Origin: Pohlia nutans
Lineage: Eukaryota; Streptophyta; Bryopsida; Bryales; Mniaceae
Direction of reading: 5' to 3'
Length of the DNA stretch: 64,000 bases
Assembly: GCA_022496805.1 (NCBI GenBank)
Contig: CM040085.1
Span: 22,101,811-22,165,810 of the forward strand
Positions 47,445 through 59,820 of this stretch are shown here, piece after piece. Each line of letters opens with the position of its first letter. Position 1 is the first letter of the stretch. The notes beneath the pieces are model-generated. The model searched no databases. It saw nothing but the letters and a program-made list of their open reading frames with translations, and was not told the DNA's origin. The position numbers were made by a program, and so were the translations under genes.

Positions 47445-48018
47445 CCCCTAACTGCCTAACCGACCATATTTGGTCCATTAAAATTTCAAAATTATCAAAA
47501 TTTCAGCCAACTTTAAATGTCCATATCTTATGCAAAAATAACAATTTTTTAGTGTGATTTTTTTTCCCTTGTAGATATTCAAATTGATCAACCTTTCCAA
47601 ATAAAAGACTTTAAAAAATATTTATTGATATCCTCTAAAGCCCTCAAAGTGACAGTATCTCAAACTGTCACAAATTTGAAAATTTCCTCAAAATGAAATC
47701 TTTAGGTTTTTTTATTAAATAAAATTAGCTCTAACATGAACAAGGTAACCACCATGTAAAACCAATGTTTTTGACCTATCGTACTTGATTCGAAGACAAA
47801 ATGACTAAAATGTGCATTTTTTATGAATTTTCAAAGATAATTCTTATAAATTTATTATTAAATAATTCATAGCATTTTTCCAAAATTAAATTGTATGGAT
47901 GTTGTCTTATTGTTGTGCTCTACATATATTTAAGGTTTGTAAGTCATAAAAGTTGAGTACAATGAACATTATAACACGTTTAGTTTCTTAAGAAAACCCT
48001 TGGGCACTTAGGGGTTAA
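47441..48018 (+). mobile_element. TTAA element, S-like, 578 bp
   Basis: It begins TCAA-CCCCTAACTGCC (TTAA mutated) and ends TGGGCACTTAGGGG-TTAA (48015-48018). It has the same start as the fragment before it. It is non-coding. Confidence 0.72.
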
Positions 48019-48479
48019 ACCTACAATTGTTCATTCTTGTAGGAAATTACCTCGGTCACCATGATAATATCATTTTGTGCACAAAGATACAAATTTGATT
48101 TCAATTTTTAATCTCACCTTCTATAATTTCATCTCAAGTGGTAATTATATTAAAGAAAAATGTGGGAAAAGTCTTTGTATAGGAGACAAACAAAGAATTT
48201 TTACATTTTATTTACCACCTTTTTTTCTCTTTTGTCTCATTTCTCTTTACACTTCTGCATTTATTTTTAGGAAAATCACCCTATTAGATAAAAAATTTAC
48301 TAAATAGTACATGGTCTCTAAAAGAATATTCTCACACTCTAATTATGATCACAAAAACAATTACATTTTTTGTGGGTGAACGAGGAGCCTTATCTCCAAT
48401 CTTGATTTGGAAGGGAAATCAAGCCATTGGTCTTAGCAACATTTTTTTGCCAAAAATAAAAAATTATAAACAATAGTCT

Positions 48480-48895
48480 TTAACCCTTAATGCTCCGAGC
48501 GACCATTTTCTTGTTGTTTAGTGTTACAAATTTTACTATTTGGAGAAAGTAACAATATTCATTTCATCGATTATTTTGCCTTTTTCGCTTCTAAGATGAA
48601 AAATATAGTTCTAATCAATATTGGTAGTACCAAATTTTGAATTCTAAAAATATAAGATGTAATTTTAGTGAATTTTTTAAGTTAATTGCTTTTTGGCCAT
48701 ATAGATCATTTTCAAACATCATGTTTTGCATTTTATTTTATTTTTTGAAGCAAATGGATGCTTTATTTCCATTGCACAACAACAAATTAGTTTTTCATTT
48801 TCTTTGTTGGAATAAACTTCATTAAAGTTATGGAAGTCACATCATATAATACATCTTAGTTTTCTTTATATACCCTTTGGGCCTTTAGGGATTCA
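48480..48895 (+). mobile_element. Family S MITE, copy 2 (short)
   Basis: It begins TTAA-CCCTTAATGCTCCGAGCG and ends GGGCCTTTAGGGA-TTCA (right TTAA mutated). The interior matches the 3574 copy ('tacaaattttactatttgga'). Confidence 0.65.
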
Positions 48896-49137
48896 TCACT
48901 AATGAGCCTTTTCTTGATATATCTACTCTTTCATGTTTTCATTTTGTCTACTAGATCTATGAGAGATAAAATAAAATTTTGATTGGGAGAAGTATATCAT
49001 GTTTTCACAAATATATTTTGTGTTCACACTCATCATGTTACTCAACTACCTTGTAAAAAGTGAAAACATACTATATTCCAAATGTAAAGCAATATGTAAG
49101 TGATTAAAAAAAATTCAAAATACATTTAAATTACACC

Positions 49138-49674
49138 TTAACCCCTAAAAACATGAGGGGTATTGAACAAAACACAATTTTGTTATAATATGTGCCTTCT
49201 ATATGTTTGACGAAGTTTGGTTCAATAGGCAAAATGTAAAGCATCGTCTATGCAAATTATCGATGCGGTCAAACTTCCCAAAAAACTTTAGATATTATTT
49301 TAATGAATTTAAAAGCATTAACCTTTGAAAAATTGTGTAAATTTTAATTATCACTTTTAGAGTTTAAAATTTAGCATGGTTAGTTGAAATTGGGTTATCT
49401 ATTGTAAACTTTGAAATAGTGAAAGAAATAATGGAGGGAACATCATTGCTTTCTCCAAATAGCAAATTTTATAACACTAAGACAATGTTGAGGTTCTCCA
49501 AATAGCAAATTCTCCTTGGTGGAGTTTAACTCGGATTGACATAATTCAAATTGTGTTGGCAACTATGTAGTATTTTTTTTTAAATTATTATTTTTTCAAT
49601 TTTATTTGTTCAGGCCATCCCGTTAAAAATGGACAACGACCAAAAAAAGGTCTCTTAGGAGCTTAGGGATTTAA
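49138..49674 (-). mobile_element. Family S MITE, copy 3, reverse
   Basis: It runs from TTAA-CCCCTAAAAACATGAGG to AGGAGCTTAGGGA-TTTAA with TTAA at 49671-49674. It carries 'atgtttgacgaagtttggtt' and 'agcaaattttataacactaa' as in 15161 and 57340. Confidence 0.75.
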
Positions 49675-50079
49675 CAATCAATGTGACTTAGTTTAGGATA
49701 TGATATGTGGAAATTTTCTAATCATGTGTAAACACAACTCCTAATATTCCATGCAAATATCACAATGTGACACTAAAGAGTGTGATTAGAAAAAGGTCAA
49801 AATTACAATGAATTCAACAAAAGCGACAAAAGGAAATAAAAATACAAAAATACAAAAATACAAAATTTGTATACACACAAAAAAATTAAATAAATCAATC
49901 AATCAATATAATAACATTGGACCTTACTAACTATGACCCCAAAATCACGAAACAGAGGTGGCCAGAAAACACAGCCCTGAAATTGCAAAAGGGGAAATAT
50001 TTCAATGGGTCCACGTGTGACGTCCAAGAATTTTTTTCCCTGGGAAGGGGTCCACGCGTGATGGACGAACTGAGGGAGA

Positions 50080-50215
50080 TCGTCTTTGTCTTCTTCATCT
50101 TCATCTTCTTCGTCTCCGTCTTCTGTCTTTGTCTTCTTCGTCTCCGTCTTCTTCGTCTCCGTCTTCTTCGTCTCCGTCTTCTTCGTCTCCGTCTTTTGTC
50201 TTTGCCTTCATCTTC
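50080..50215. repeat. 15-bp tandem repeat, 'gtcttcttcgtctcc'
   Basis: About six units, four of them perfect, form a CT-rich array on the plus strand. Every frame is open across it, which explains the arginine-rich and FFVSV-type ORFs here; these are not genes. Confidence 0.88.
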
Positions 50216-50648
50216 TTTCTGCAAACCCTAAACTATCCGTAGTAAACTCTAAACTGCAAGCAATGGCGGTGGCAAAGTTTTGGATTTGGCGGTGATTCGA
50301 GAGCTTTGTGGATCACGAGCTTCGGGACGGGGTGTTTCTTTCCGTGTTTCTCCGTGAGATGGCGATGGCGATGGCAATCGGAGTGATGAACAATGGCGAT
50401 GTCCAGATCGAGGATGTGAGTTCTGTGAATTCGTGAGTTTTGTGAGATCGATCGGCGAGTGAGTGAGTGAGTGTTCATGGCAATGAGCAATCTCCTGTTC
50501 TGTGGCGAGTAGAGGGTTTGTGAGGTTCTCCTGTTTTGTGGCGAGTGGCGATCTCCTGTTCTGTGACTGCGTGAGTGTTCTGCATGAGCAGAGTGCGTGA
50601 GTGCGTGAGTGCGTGAGTTATGTCTCCAGCAATGGCGATGGGCGATCG

Positions 50649-50726
50649 AGAATTATTACTGAGAATATCATTGCGATGGGGTTCCCGGGCAACGACAGTG
50701 GCCCTGACATTCTAGGGTTTAAGAAA
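50649..50726 (+). pseudogene. PTEN-like phosphatase exon fragment
   Basis: This frame reads 'IITENIIAMGFPGND' and onward to 'LGFKK' before a GTAATG donor. The 'ITENIIAMGFP' string matches the start of the phosphatase domain in PTEN-family proteins as I recall them. No signature phosphatase loop follows. The donor is only nine bases from the acceptor-like TAG of the next open segment, so this is a fragment and not a working exon. Confidence 0.4.
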
Positions 50727-50735
50727 GTAATGTAG

Positions 50736-51497
50736 TCTTGGCTGAAGAATTGGAGGTCTGCATACGTCACTTTTGCCCTACCTCAGAGGATTCAGATGTG
50801 GGTGAGGCCACAGACTCGAAGCTAAAACCCGCGCTCTTGAGGGTAGCTGCACATGCAATTGGAGAGTCAGGGAATGAAGGACTCAGCATTCCGCAGTTGG
50901 CGAGTCTTTTTTCACGCATCGGTATGAATCGCACTCACTTGTCTTTTGGTTGAACGAGTGCACCACTTATGGGTGATACATGGATATACTATAAAGAATG
51001 CCACGACTCTATTCTTTTATGACACTGATCAAGGTTTTCCTTTAGTGCTTGAAGCTGAAACTTTGTTGTGCGTCGAAGTTCATTTTCTATGAATTTTTGG
51101 TTCTCTTTGCATATGATACTGACCTTTATCCGTTAAACTTAGAAGGGACTTTTATCTTTTAGAAAGAGTCAGGATTAAGGTTGTTTTTTACAGTGTTCCA
51201 ATATTTTTCGGAGGCGGACAATGCATTCAGAACTCAAATGTTTTTGGATTTTGTTCAGGGTCCTTTATTTTCTACATGGGCAGAAAAAGTAACGATCGTG
51301 AGAAATATACTGCAAATGTCTAGCATAGACAATTTTGAAGACAGTCTAGTGTTTTGTACTAACCCGTCAATGGGTTGGCAGATCATGAGATGACCGAGGA
51401 GGTGGTGGAGACTTACATCACGAAGCTTGTGAGCTCTGGACGGATCAGACACTGGGTTCACACCAATGTACATTCCGGTTTTTATGCAGAATCGTGA
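50736..51497 (+). CDS. Two-exon fragment with a winged-helix-like C-terminus
   Basis: Exon A, about 50736-50921, ends 'CGCATCG' before GTATG. Exon B, 51382-51497, follows a CAG acceptor and ends in TGA. The phases match (1). The joined product has about 100 residues: an acidic stretch 'CPTSEDSDVGEATDSKL', then a helix-turn-like 'GLSIPQLASLFSRI' and 'EEVVETYITKLVSSGRI', typical in layout of a winged helix. No start codon or upstream exon could be found, so this is either the last two exons of a larger gene whose 5' part is missing or a captured fragment. The family is not recognised. Confidence 0.45.
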
Positions 51498-51859
51498 CTT
51501 TGATCACGGCTTTTAGCTTGGAAGTTCAGAACATATGTAAATATTTTTGGAACTCTTATTTTGGAACTCTCTGAAAATTTTGTTTCATATTTGGGTTTTT
51601 TGTCACCCACATACAAGGTGTTTGGAATCTTTTAATTTTTTTGATTTTTTTTTCCAATTTTGCCTTAATTTGTGTTTTTGCCATGTGGCACCCCCACCGG
51701 GAGGTGCATGTGGCACAAAATTAAAAAAAAAATTCAAATGTGAATTTTTTCCTAATCTTTTCTCCAGTTTTTTCCACCTGAGGACACATGTGACACTATG
51801 AGGTCAAAAACAATGTACACAATAGGAGTGTTGACCTCATAGTGTTTCTGGGGTCATAG

Positions 51860-54800
51860 TGTCACAATGTCATATGCTACATATGGGCTTTGGTCAGGAA
51901 TGGACCGCACTAGTAATGTCTCTTTACAAAGAGGTAGCCGCAACAGTATGTTTTAACAGAGAACCACGTTCCCAATTTAGGTTTGAAAGGTCGGTCCGAC
52001 AGGGATGCCCTTTAGCCCCTTATCTATACTTGCTAGTGGCGAATGTCCTAGCACACATGCTAGACGATGAGAATAGAGGGGTTAAGGGAATTAGGCTCTC
52101 ATATGGCAAGAAAGAGTCCAACATGATGTTTGCGGACAACACTAATTTGATCTTAGAAGGCACCGAGAGCAACATAGATTCAACCATGAAAGCACTACTG
52201 AAACACCTTCAACGCAACATCAGAGGCTAAGATTGACTGGTTCAAGTTGGTAGGCATTTGGGCCTCCTATAGGGCTCGGGACTGGACTTGGACCAACGAC
52301 CCAGGGATGCGATGGCTACAACCTATGGAATGTGCAACCTACTTAGGATTCCCCATTGGCTTCAAAATGTTATCTGATGAACGTAACAACAAAATGATTA
52401 TGATGATCACCAAACAACTCAACACGTGGAGCTCTAGAAACCTCTCTCTAGCAGGTAGGATACTAATAGTGAATCAAGTAATCTTAGCATCGACATGGTA
52501 CCTATATTCATATGCTAACATCTCACTATCGACATTCAAGAAAGCTAAGAGCATAATTCGTTATTACATATGGAGTGCCAAGAATGGCAAACACACAAGA
52601 GCAAAAATCAGCTAGGACCTACTAGTGCAACCATTTACAGATGGGGAGCCAAAATTATAGACCCCACCATACAAGCTAGTGTCCTTCTCACAAATCTAGT
52701 AATTAGAGTCCTTAAACTAGGGTACAAACCCTGGAAATCCTTCGTGAGATACAACTTGGAACAAACACGTATGACATGAGGAAGGTGGTTAAAGGACTTA
52801 CACTGGATCATGTCAGCCCCATCAGCCCCTTCAGCTCCTCTCAACAGCTCCTCGCTTTGGAAAGCTACATACAAAGCATGGGCATCAACAAGGCAAAGAT
52901 TAGTACAACAACAATCTACAACCCTAGCAGCCATCTCAAGACAACCAATCTTCGGTAACACCCTTCTCAAAAGCACAATAGACATCCCCTTTGGAATAGA
53001 AGTTGCCTCTAGTTTTCATACATGGCAGAAGAATAGAGTTAACCGAAAAGAAGCCCATCTAACCTCCCTTTTTGCCCTCCTTCTAACCTTTCTTTTGAGC
53101 TATTCTTGGGTTGAACAGTGTTGTGTCATAACTTGTCCCCTTGTGGGCCATGGGCTTGGAGCTTTGGTAGGAGGTGTAGAAGTCATTGCAAGGTGTGCAG
53201 AATAATGACAGTGGCTTGCTTTAGATTGTCTCCCAACTCATCATGAACTAGTTTTCGGTCTATTTATATTTCAATATGAGTTCAAGAGGAGTTCAAGAGG
53301 AGTTTGCTAAAACTTTCCTCTTTGAGCTGACTTTTCGGTTAACTCTAATAACACGTGGACACTCCAAGATCTATGGGATAGATAGAGACTAACATGGAGA
53401 ATTGAGGAAGACCTTAAAAGGTGAACACACTCAAGATCAGTATCAACTCAAAGAAGAGAGATAGTACCAAACATCCCATGGACACTTAATGGCCCTCAAT
53501 CCACCTCAGAGCACGAGTGGGTTACTCTAGATACTAACAAACTTATCACTAGAGGTTACCATTTTCTACGACATACAGACCATAGCTACATAGGTATACC
53601 TTTCGACTGACAAGAGTTAGAAGAGCTTTCTAGGCCGGGGACACACCGATCACGCTACCACGGGGCAACCCTTTCATAGTTAGTGTAGTTACCACACTAG
53701 AATCCAAGGACAAATTTGCAGATTTTAATCTAGCAATATGGTACGGATATCCCTTCAGGGTGTGGCTTTTTGGGAGAACACCAATTGAGAGCCTACCATG
53801 GGATCCAACTCATTGGCAATGGAAGAAACATGGCAACATTTAAAAGCATGCCCTCTATTTGCTTACACAACTAAACTAGGATACAAAGTGGGCCTCTCTA
53901 AAGTCACACCACGACTAGCGATACTTCGACAGCTTTGGAACTTTGGATTCAAAGCCACACAATCGTGCCAAATTCTTCAGCGCGTTTGGCACTCATGGGT
54001 ACCTCAAAAAATTTGTCTATGCATAAACACACCTTGGTAATGGGCTACCAATAGAAGAATGGAGAAATAAAGCTAAGTGGGACGGACACTATAGAATGTG
54101 CCAATCAAGAGAAACAAAATCAACAGAAAAGGAACTTAGGCTTTGCTCTAAGGTTACTGAGGTATAGGTCAGATACGGGGCCTTTAGAGAAGCAACAGGC
54201 TTGATGAACGACTGCAACAATTGGAAGACAATTCCTTTAGGACTGCTACACGCACTAGACATAGGCACGATTCAAGAAGATATAGTATGGGACTCCGCCA
54301 AAAAAAGCCTGGTAACACTCAACTCATTATTTTTAGGGTTTGTTTGCTGTAGAACATATGGGTTCAAAAGTGTGCAGAAGAGCTAAATGGGGAACCTTCA
54401 GCATGGCTAAGGTTCTATTTTACTCCTGGAAAATGACGGTGCATGTTGCTATGGAAGCCTGGACAAGCATATCAAGACACAAGCGCGGCAACAAGAGGAG
54501 GGAAGCACTCACCGACGCATTCGAGAAGGTCTGGTTCTCAGACAACACGTTCGTCAAACGTAGCACAAAACCGCGTTGTCAACTCAATCCCCCTGAGATC
54601 TTTCTGCCACACCATGTGACAACAGAGGTATCTAGTAACCATATCATACCACTGGGTTCAATTCCTCAGATAGTGTCTCCTTCAACTTAGCTGAAGACAG
54701 AGAATTAGACATTGCAGTAGACCAATTTATACAGAGCATAGTAGAAGACATGGCTCTCAGAGCAGATCCCAATAATGAAACGGAGACTAGGCCCAAAGCA

Positions 54801-55019
54801 GAAGAAACCGAAGACACGCAGCCTCAATCAACAATCCCAGTGGAGCCTACTCCTCAGCCACTGGACCAGACAACGAAGCAGAAGTACCCTTCCAGATTTC
54901 CCAACTACATAGCTTACTCATTCTTAAACACCAGCCCACGCACAACTCAAAGGATAGAAGATGACCTTCAACGCGAAATTGACTCAATCCTGGCAGAACA
55001 AGAGGAGGAATGCTACTGA
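51860..55019 (+). mobile_element. Decayed LINE (non-LTR retrotransposon), 5'-truncated
   Basis: Reverse-transcriptase text is spread over shifted frames. 51859-52230 carries 'GFGQEWTALVMSLYKE', then 'RQGCPLAPYLYLLVANVL' and the catalytic box as F-A-D-N (52129-52140) where FADD is expected. 52247-52615 carries 'CATYLGFPIGFK' and 'LNTWSSRNLSLAGR', the thumb region. 53740-54160 holds 'LPIEEWRNKAKWDG' and a C-x2-C-like remnant. 54690-55019 is an acidic, proline-rich tail. At least three frameshifts and stops separate the parts, and no endonuclease domain is present. It is inactive. Confidence 0.85.
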
Positions 55020-57240
55020 CAACAAACACGGACAACACTCCCAGTAGCAAGAGCAGCACACGAGATAATGGCACGCACCCAACAAATTCCATTTACATGA
55101 GACGGCTTACCAAAGAGTTTGCAAACGGCAAGCGCAACACCGAACTTTTCAGGCCTTGCAGCACTTGAACTCTATGTCCAAGTTAGCCGTCACTTAGAAG
55201 GACGTGACTTCCATGATTGGGTGGCAGACGGTAGAGAATACTTTTTCATGGGCCCCAGACACCCTACACAAAACAAATGAGATCAACTTCGCAAGGTAGG
55301 GTAATAAAGGAGTGACAACATGGTACTACTAGATGATTGCAATTGTAATATATGGCATGCAAGAACCAAGGTGTAGATGGAAAAAAGGGGGAAGGAACAT
55401 ACTGATCAAGGAGTCGGCAATTGACCACATAGGAACAAGTCAAAGAGCCAGCTTGAAGAAGCACCGCCTATCAATGAACAACAAAACGAACATGAAGGAG
55501 CAACATGGCAATTGAGATCAATCTTCAATAAAGAGGAATAACATGGAACTTGGGCCACAGACACCCCGCACACAACAAATGAGACTCGTGTTAGAATGAA
55601 CACAAAAACATGCAAGAAACAACATGAATAGGACAGTGGTTGTCACATGGATCTACATATTGACAAATCTATGGGAAAAAAAGAAGAATAAAAAATTTCA
55701 GAGCATGGAATCGGATAGTACTTTATGAACAAATCAAGGAGCCAAGCTAGCACCATGACACATTAACAAGCAGACAGAGAGTGATTAGGAGCAGAACGCA
55801 CAACGCAATACAACGACAAGTCACACGCCTAGAGACAGCGGAAACATCACTCATGGACGCATTTACGCGAGTAGCAATGTAACTAGAGAAAGAGCTGCGA
55901 CAAGCACACAATAGACGAGAACCACGTTAGGATGAACACGGAAGCATGTAATTGACAGCATAGAGAAGACAAGGTATTCGCATTGTTCCATGGATGGATA
56001 ACTCCAAGAGACAAAAAAATAAAAAAAATAAAAAAAAATGGAGCACAAACTTGCAAAGCAGGGAATAGGGAACGTTCACACATACTCCAAGTGAGAAAAC
56101 CAACACCGTACGCTCTACAACTGGCATGCAACTGAATCGAAGTGGCGTTGGTAATGGTGATGGTTCAATGAATCGATGAGTGTATATGTACAAGGTGAAG
56201 CAGGAGATCGAGGTGAAGCAGCTACATCATTGACACAGAGCCAAAACCAGGGAACCAGGTTTTGACAGAACCACAACCTGACAAAGAGATTGAATAGGGA
56301 GGACGATCCTTTTGTAATTTTTGAATCGGGATGAATCTTGCTTCTCCGGTAGATGAGCGTAATAGACTCCGCGGGCGGGCGCTCCGCACGCTATCAAGGG
56401 AGGGATGGACATGTCAAGGAGCCAAACCAGTATCGAGACACAACAACAAGTACATAGAGAGGGATGAGGAGTAGACCACATTTCCATGATCACACACACA
56501 GTGCACCCGAGAGCAGCAACACAACTAGAGAACAAGCATTGACAAGACATCCATAAGCATGAACATCAACGGCAAATCGGTACACATGACATACACACTA
56601 ATTGGGAGGAGACAATCTGCAACCCCAAGCCCTATACATCACGCACTCAACAACAATACGGTCCAGGAACATGGAAGCGTCACCACGAAGAAGACTACTG
56701 ATTAACTGGTTGACAACGGATCTACAGATGGCCGGCCCCAAGACACAGATCATGAGGATTACAACACACAAGGAGCCAATTCACTGAACAAGGATTGACA
56801 AATACCTCAAGCACAACCACTGAACAAGGATCGGTAAATATCTCAACTTGAGGAGACACTTCGGAACACTGGCACAATTCAACTTGGAAAAGAAGAGAGA
56901 TGGAGCAAGCCTCACCACAACGACCAGCCCCGCGCAGTAATCACAACCAAGGGAACAACACCGTGAGCAGCAACGCAGACCAAAGAGCAGCAACAAGCAG
57001 CTCGGAAATAGCAACAGCAACGCAACCTGAGAGCAGCAGCCACGCAACCCAGAAAGAACATAGCAACGCAACCCGAAAAGAGCAACAGCAACGTAGTCCG
57101 GAAAGCACAACAACAACGCAAGGAGAGCATCGACAATGCTCACCGAGACATGAGCAACAACGGCAACCATGTGCAAACGACAAAAACACCCGACACGAGG
57201 AGATGGAATAATGAAGACCACGTGGACCTAGGGTTAGCAT
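55020..57240 (+). repeat. LINE 3' region or attached repeat, CA/CAA-rich
   Basis: This stretch follows the LINE tail ORF and differs in composition from all flanking DNA (A- and C-rich on the plus strand). It contains quasi-repeats: 'cagacaccc...acaaatgagat' at about 55255 and 55557, and 'cacgttaggatgaacac' at about 55922 against 'cgtgttagaatgaacac' at about 55589. 56930-57130 is rich in 'agcaacaacgcaac'. ORFs here are composition artefacts. It is probably the 3' untranslated part of the LINE. Confidence 0.5.
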
Positions 57241-57339
57241 AGGATATTGTACAGAAGGCCCGGCCCTTGGCCAGTCTCAGCCTCTGGCCCACATCTGCGA
57301 GTAATTCGCATGTTATTTTTTCATTTTATTTTAACTCCG

Positions 57340-57873
57340 GGGGGGACTTTCTGGTATTGGACAAAACATAGATGTGCTATAATATGTGCCTTCCATATAT
57401 TTGATGAAGTTTGGTTCAATAGACAAAATGTAGAGTATCATCTCTACAAATTATCCGTATGGTCAAACTTCCAAAAATAACTCTAGATCATTTTTTAATG
57501 AATTTAAAAGCATAAACCTTCGAAAATTTGTATAAATTATAATTTTCAATTTTAGAGTTTAAAATTTAGTATGATTGGTCAAAGTTGGGCTATATATTGT
57601 AAACTTCAAAAAAGCAATAGAAATGATGGAGGGATCATCATTACTTTCCCCAAATAGCAAATTTTATAACACTAAGACATTGTTGAGGTGATCTACTTTG
57701 AAAAATTCTCCTAAATGGAGTTTAACTCAAATTGCCATAATTCAAAGTGGATGGAAAGTAGACTTGATGTAGTATTTTAAAAGTTTTTAAACTTTTTTTT
57801 TTTTTTTGTTCCGGGCAGCCCGTTAGATTCAGGCAGCGGCTAGAAAATGGTTGTTTGAGCACTTAGGGGTTAA
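57340..57873 (-). mobile_element. Family S MITE, copy 4, reverse, left end lost
   Basis: S text ('ggacaaaacatagatgtgct') begins abruptly after 'ccgggggggactttctgg', and the right end is GAGCACTTAGGGG-TTAA (57870-57873). The LINE junction seems to have removed the left end. Confidence 0.72.
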
Positions 57874-58150
57874 TAAAAGAGTGTAGTAAAACTTTTGGAA
57901 GTGCCCAACTTCAAGAAAAAACAAATTTGGGTAACATAGCTTTTATGGATGTCTGGTGGGAAAAATAATCATATTTCTACAAACCTACTACCTTCCCGCA
58001 TCTCCACAATAATTTCTTTCAGAAATTCATGATCGAAATTGCTATTGTCGGAGGTTGCATGAATTATAAATAAAAACCCGTTTTAGAACAATGGTCCTTT
58101 AAGGTTTAATCAATCCCGTCAGAAAGTTTTGATAAACATAGGTATACTAT

Positions 58151-58261
58151 ATAATTGATTTTGAAAGTTTTAGGCATTGCTACATATTTGATGTTTTTAT
58201 ATAATTGATTTTGAAAGTTTTAGGCATTGCTACATATTTGATGTTTTTATATAATTGATTT
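58151..58261. repeat. 50-bp tandem repeat, 2.2 identical copies
   Basis: 58151-58200 and 58201-58250 are identical, and the next 11 bases continue the unit. The lack of divergence suggests a recent duplication. Confidence 0.95.
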
Positions 58262-58310
58262 GCCCATTCTAGGTGTGGAGAAGTACATCTAAGCTTGCTA
58301 CCTCTATCTA

Positions 58311-58674
58311 AAGGCCGCTTCAGACTATGGCCGTCCAAGTCGAGAGGCCGTGGGATTGAGAGTCTAAACTTTGTTGAGAGTCCAAAGGAATCTACTGAAA
58401 ATAGGCAAATATATATAGTTTTCATTTTTTATGAAAAGAAATCGACGGCCTCTCGACCATAGTTTGGGTTTCCATTCTTGTAGGACCCAAACTTCCTCTC
58501 GAGAGGCCGTCACCTTGGTCAAAAAGTGTTGCCATGTAAGCATTTCGGAGGTCCACGGCCTTTGGACTTTGGCCTTCAGTGTGAAGGGTCGAGAGGCCGA
58601 ACCCATGGTTTCTTACAATTTGATTAGTGGAAATCGACGGCCTCTCGACCTTCGGCCACAGTGTGAAGCGGCCC
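58311..58674. mobile_element. MITE with 'aggccgcttca' ends and internal 'ggccgtcgag' subrepeats
   Basis: 'aaaggccgcttcagactatg' at the left is inverted in 'cacagtgtgaagcggccct' at the right. 'cgacggcctctcgac' or its inverse 'gtcgagaggccgt' occurs at least five times within. No clear target duplication is visible. Confidence 0.65.
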
Positions 58675-58866
58675 TAATTTCCGAGACTTTTGGCACTTGC
58701 ATGCGAGCTTGCACGGGGTAATTTTTGAGTTCTAGATTCTAGGCACGAACCTCCTATAAATTATGAGTTCAATAGAATTTGGGGTAATATTTTTTACTAT
58801 TTGCCTAACTTGAGAGTACACTATGATAAATATGGCACAAATATGAATATGTCCATTTGAGACATT

Positions 58867-59233
58867 TAGGGCCGTTATACACTAGGGGTCAGGCCCATAT
58901 TAATGTGTAAAAGGGCTGAAATCCCCGCTTCTCATTGGTTGAAAGCGTGAAATTGGGCTCAATCTCTTTACATTAGGAGTCGAGCCCAATGCAATCAAAA
59001 AAAAATTTACAGTAAGGCCGACAACCTTTTTGGTAGGCTCATCTCCATTCTTTAGGTCCATCAAATATGGAATCCCAAACTTCAGGCTTGGGCCCCAGTA
59101 CACATTTCATTAAAAAAAATTAATCTTGTTATACCAACTACTTGAGAACATGCCTAAGGCTAATATGGGCTAAAATTTTGAGGCTTTGGGTCCAAGAACG
59201 AGGGGCCCAACTCCTATAAGTGTAAAACGGTCC
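58867..59233. mobile_element. MITE with 'gccgttatacactaggggtc' ends
   Basis: 'gggccgttatacactagggg' at the left corresponds inversely to 'ctcctataagtgtaaaacgg' at the right. Internal 'gggctcaatctctttacat' and 'ctaaggctaatatgggc' suggest further inverted pairing. It is non-coding. Confidence 0.5.
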
Positions 59234-59404
59234 TTACTAAGGTTAATAGGTAGATGCATGTACCTCTAACCTTAACAGTCATCATTCTGTGCCTCCGCAT
59301 CACTTTTATTAAATGGAACATATCCACAAAACTGAGATTGTGTGTTTTAAAAAGAAAGTACAGTGGGGTGACACCCAAATTGGCACCTTGTGCAATTCCA
59401 GGGA

Positions 59405-59820
59405 TAATGCCCACACTGCTGCCAACTTTGACACCCTCCCGAGGGCTGGAAAATTGTTATTTTAACATGAAATTTTAGAAACAAAATCACTATTATGTTG
59501 AAAACATGTGTATCAAATTTCAATGCCAAAAGATTGATACAAAAAAAGATATTCAAGATTTACTAACAAGGGGTAGCTGTAAGAAATGTTTGACGACTGC
59601 CAACTTTGACACCCTCCCAAGGATTGAAGAATTTTTTTTTCCCATGAAATTTTTGGAGTAGGAATATTTTTATGTTGTTTACACATATGAAAAAATTCAA
59701 GTCCAAAAGACCCACAAAAAAATAATATTCCAAATCTACCAACAGGTGTAGTTGTGAGAAACAAAGAGGAAAATCGTCTCACAACTTTGACAAACTCCCT
59801 AGAGTTGAGTATTTGTTATT
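59405..59820. repeat. Satellite-like repeat of about 185 bp
   Basis: 'ctgccaactttgacaccctc' occurs at about 59419 and 59597, and 'acaactttgacaaactccct' at about 59781. Each is followed by a similar AT-rich body ending in 'gtagctgtaagaaa' or 'gtagttgtgagaaa'. The units are well diverged. Confidence 0.75.

Noticed and set aside
49931..50224. Arginine-rich 97-aa ORF on the minus strand
   Set aside because: It is produced by the 15-bp CT-rich tandem repeat, which is open in all frames.
54847..57240. Several 80-146-aa hydrophobic minus-strand ORFs as membrane proteins
   Set aside because: They are antisense readings of the A- and C-rich LINE tail, which give leucine, valine and cysteine runs by composition.
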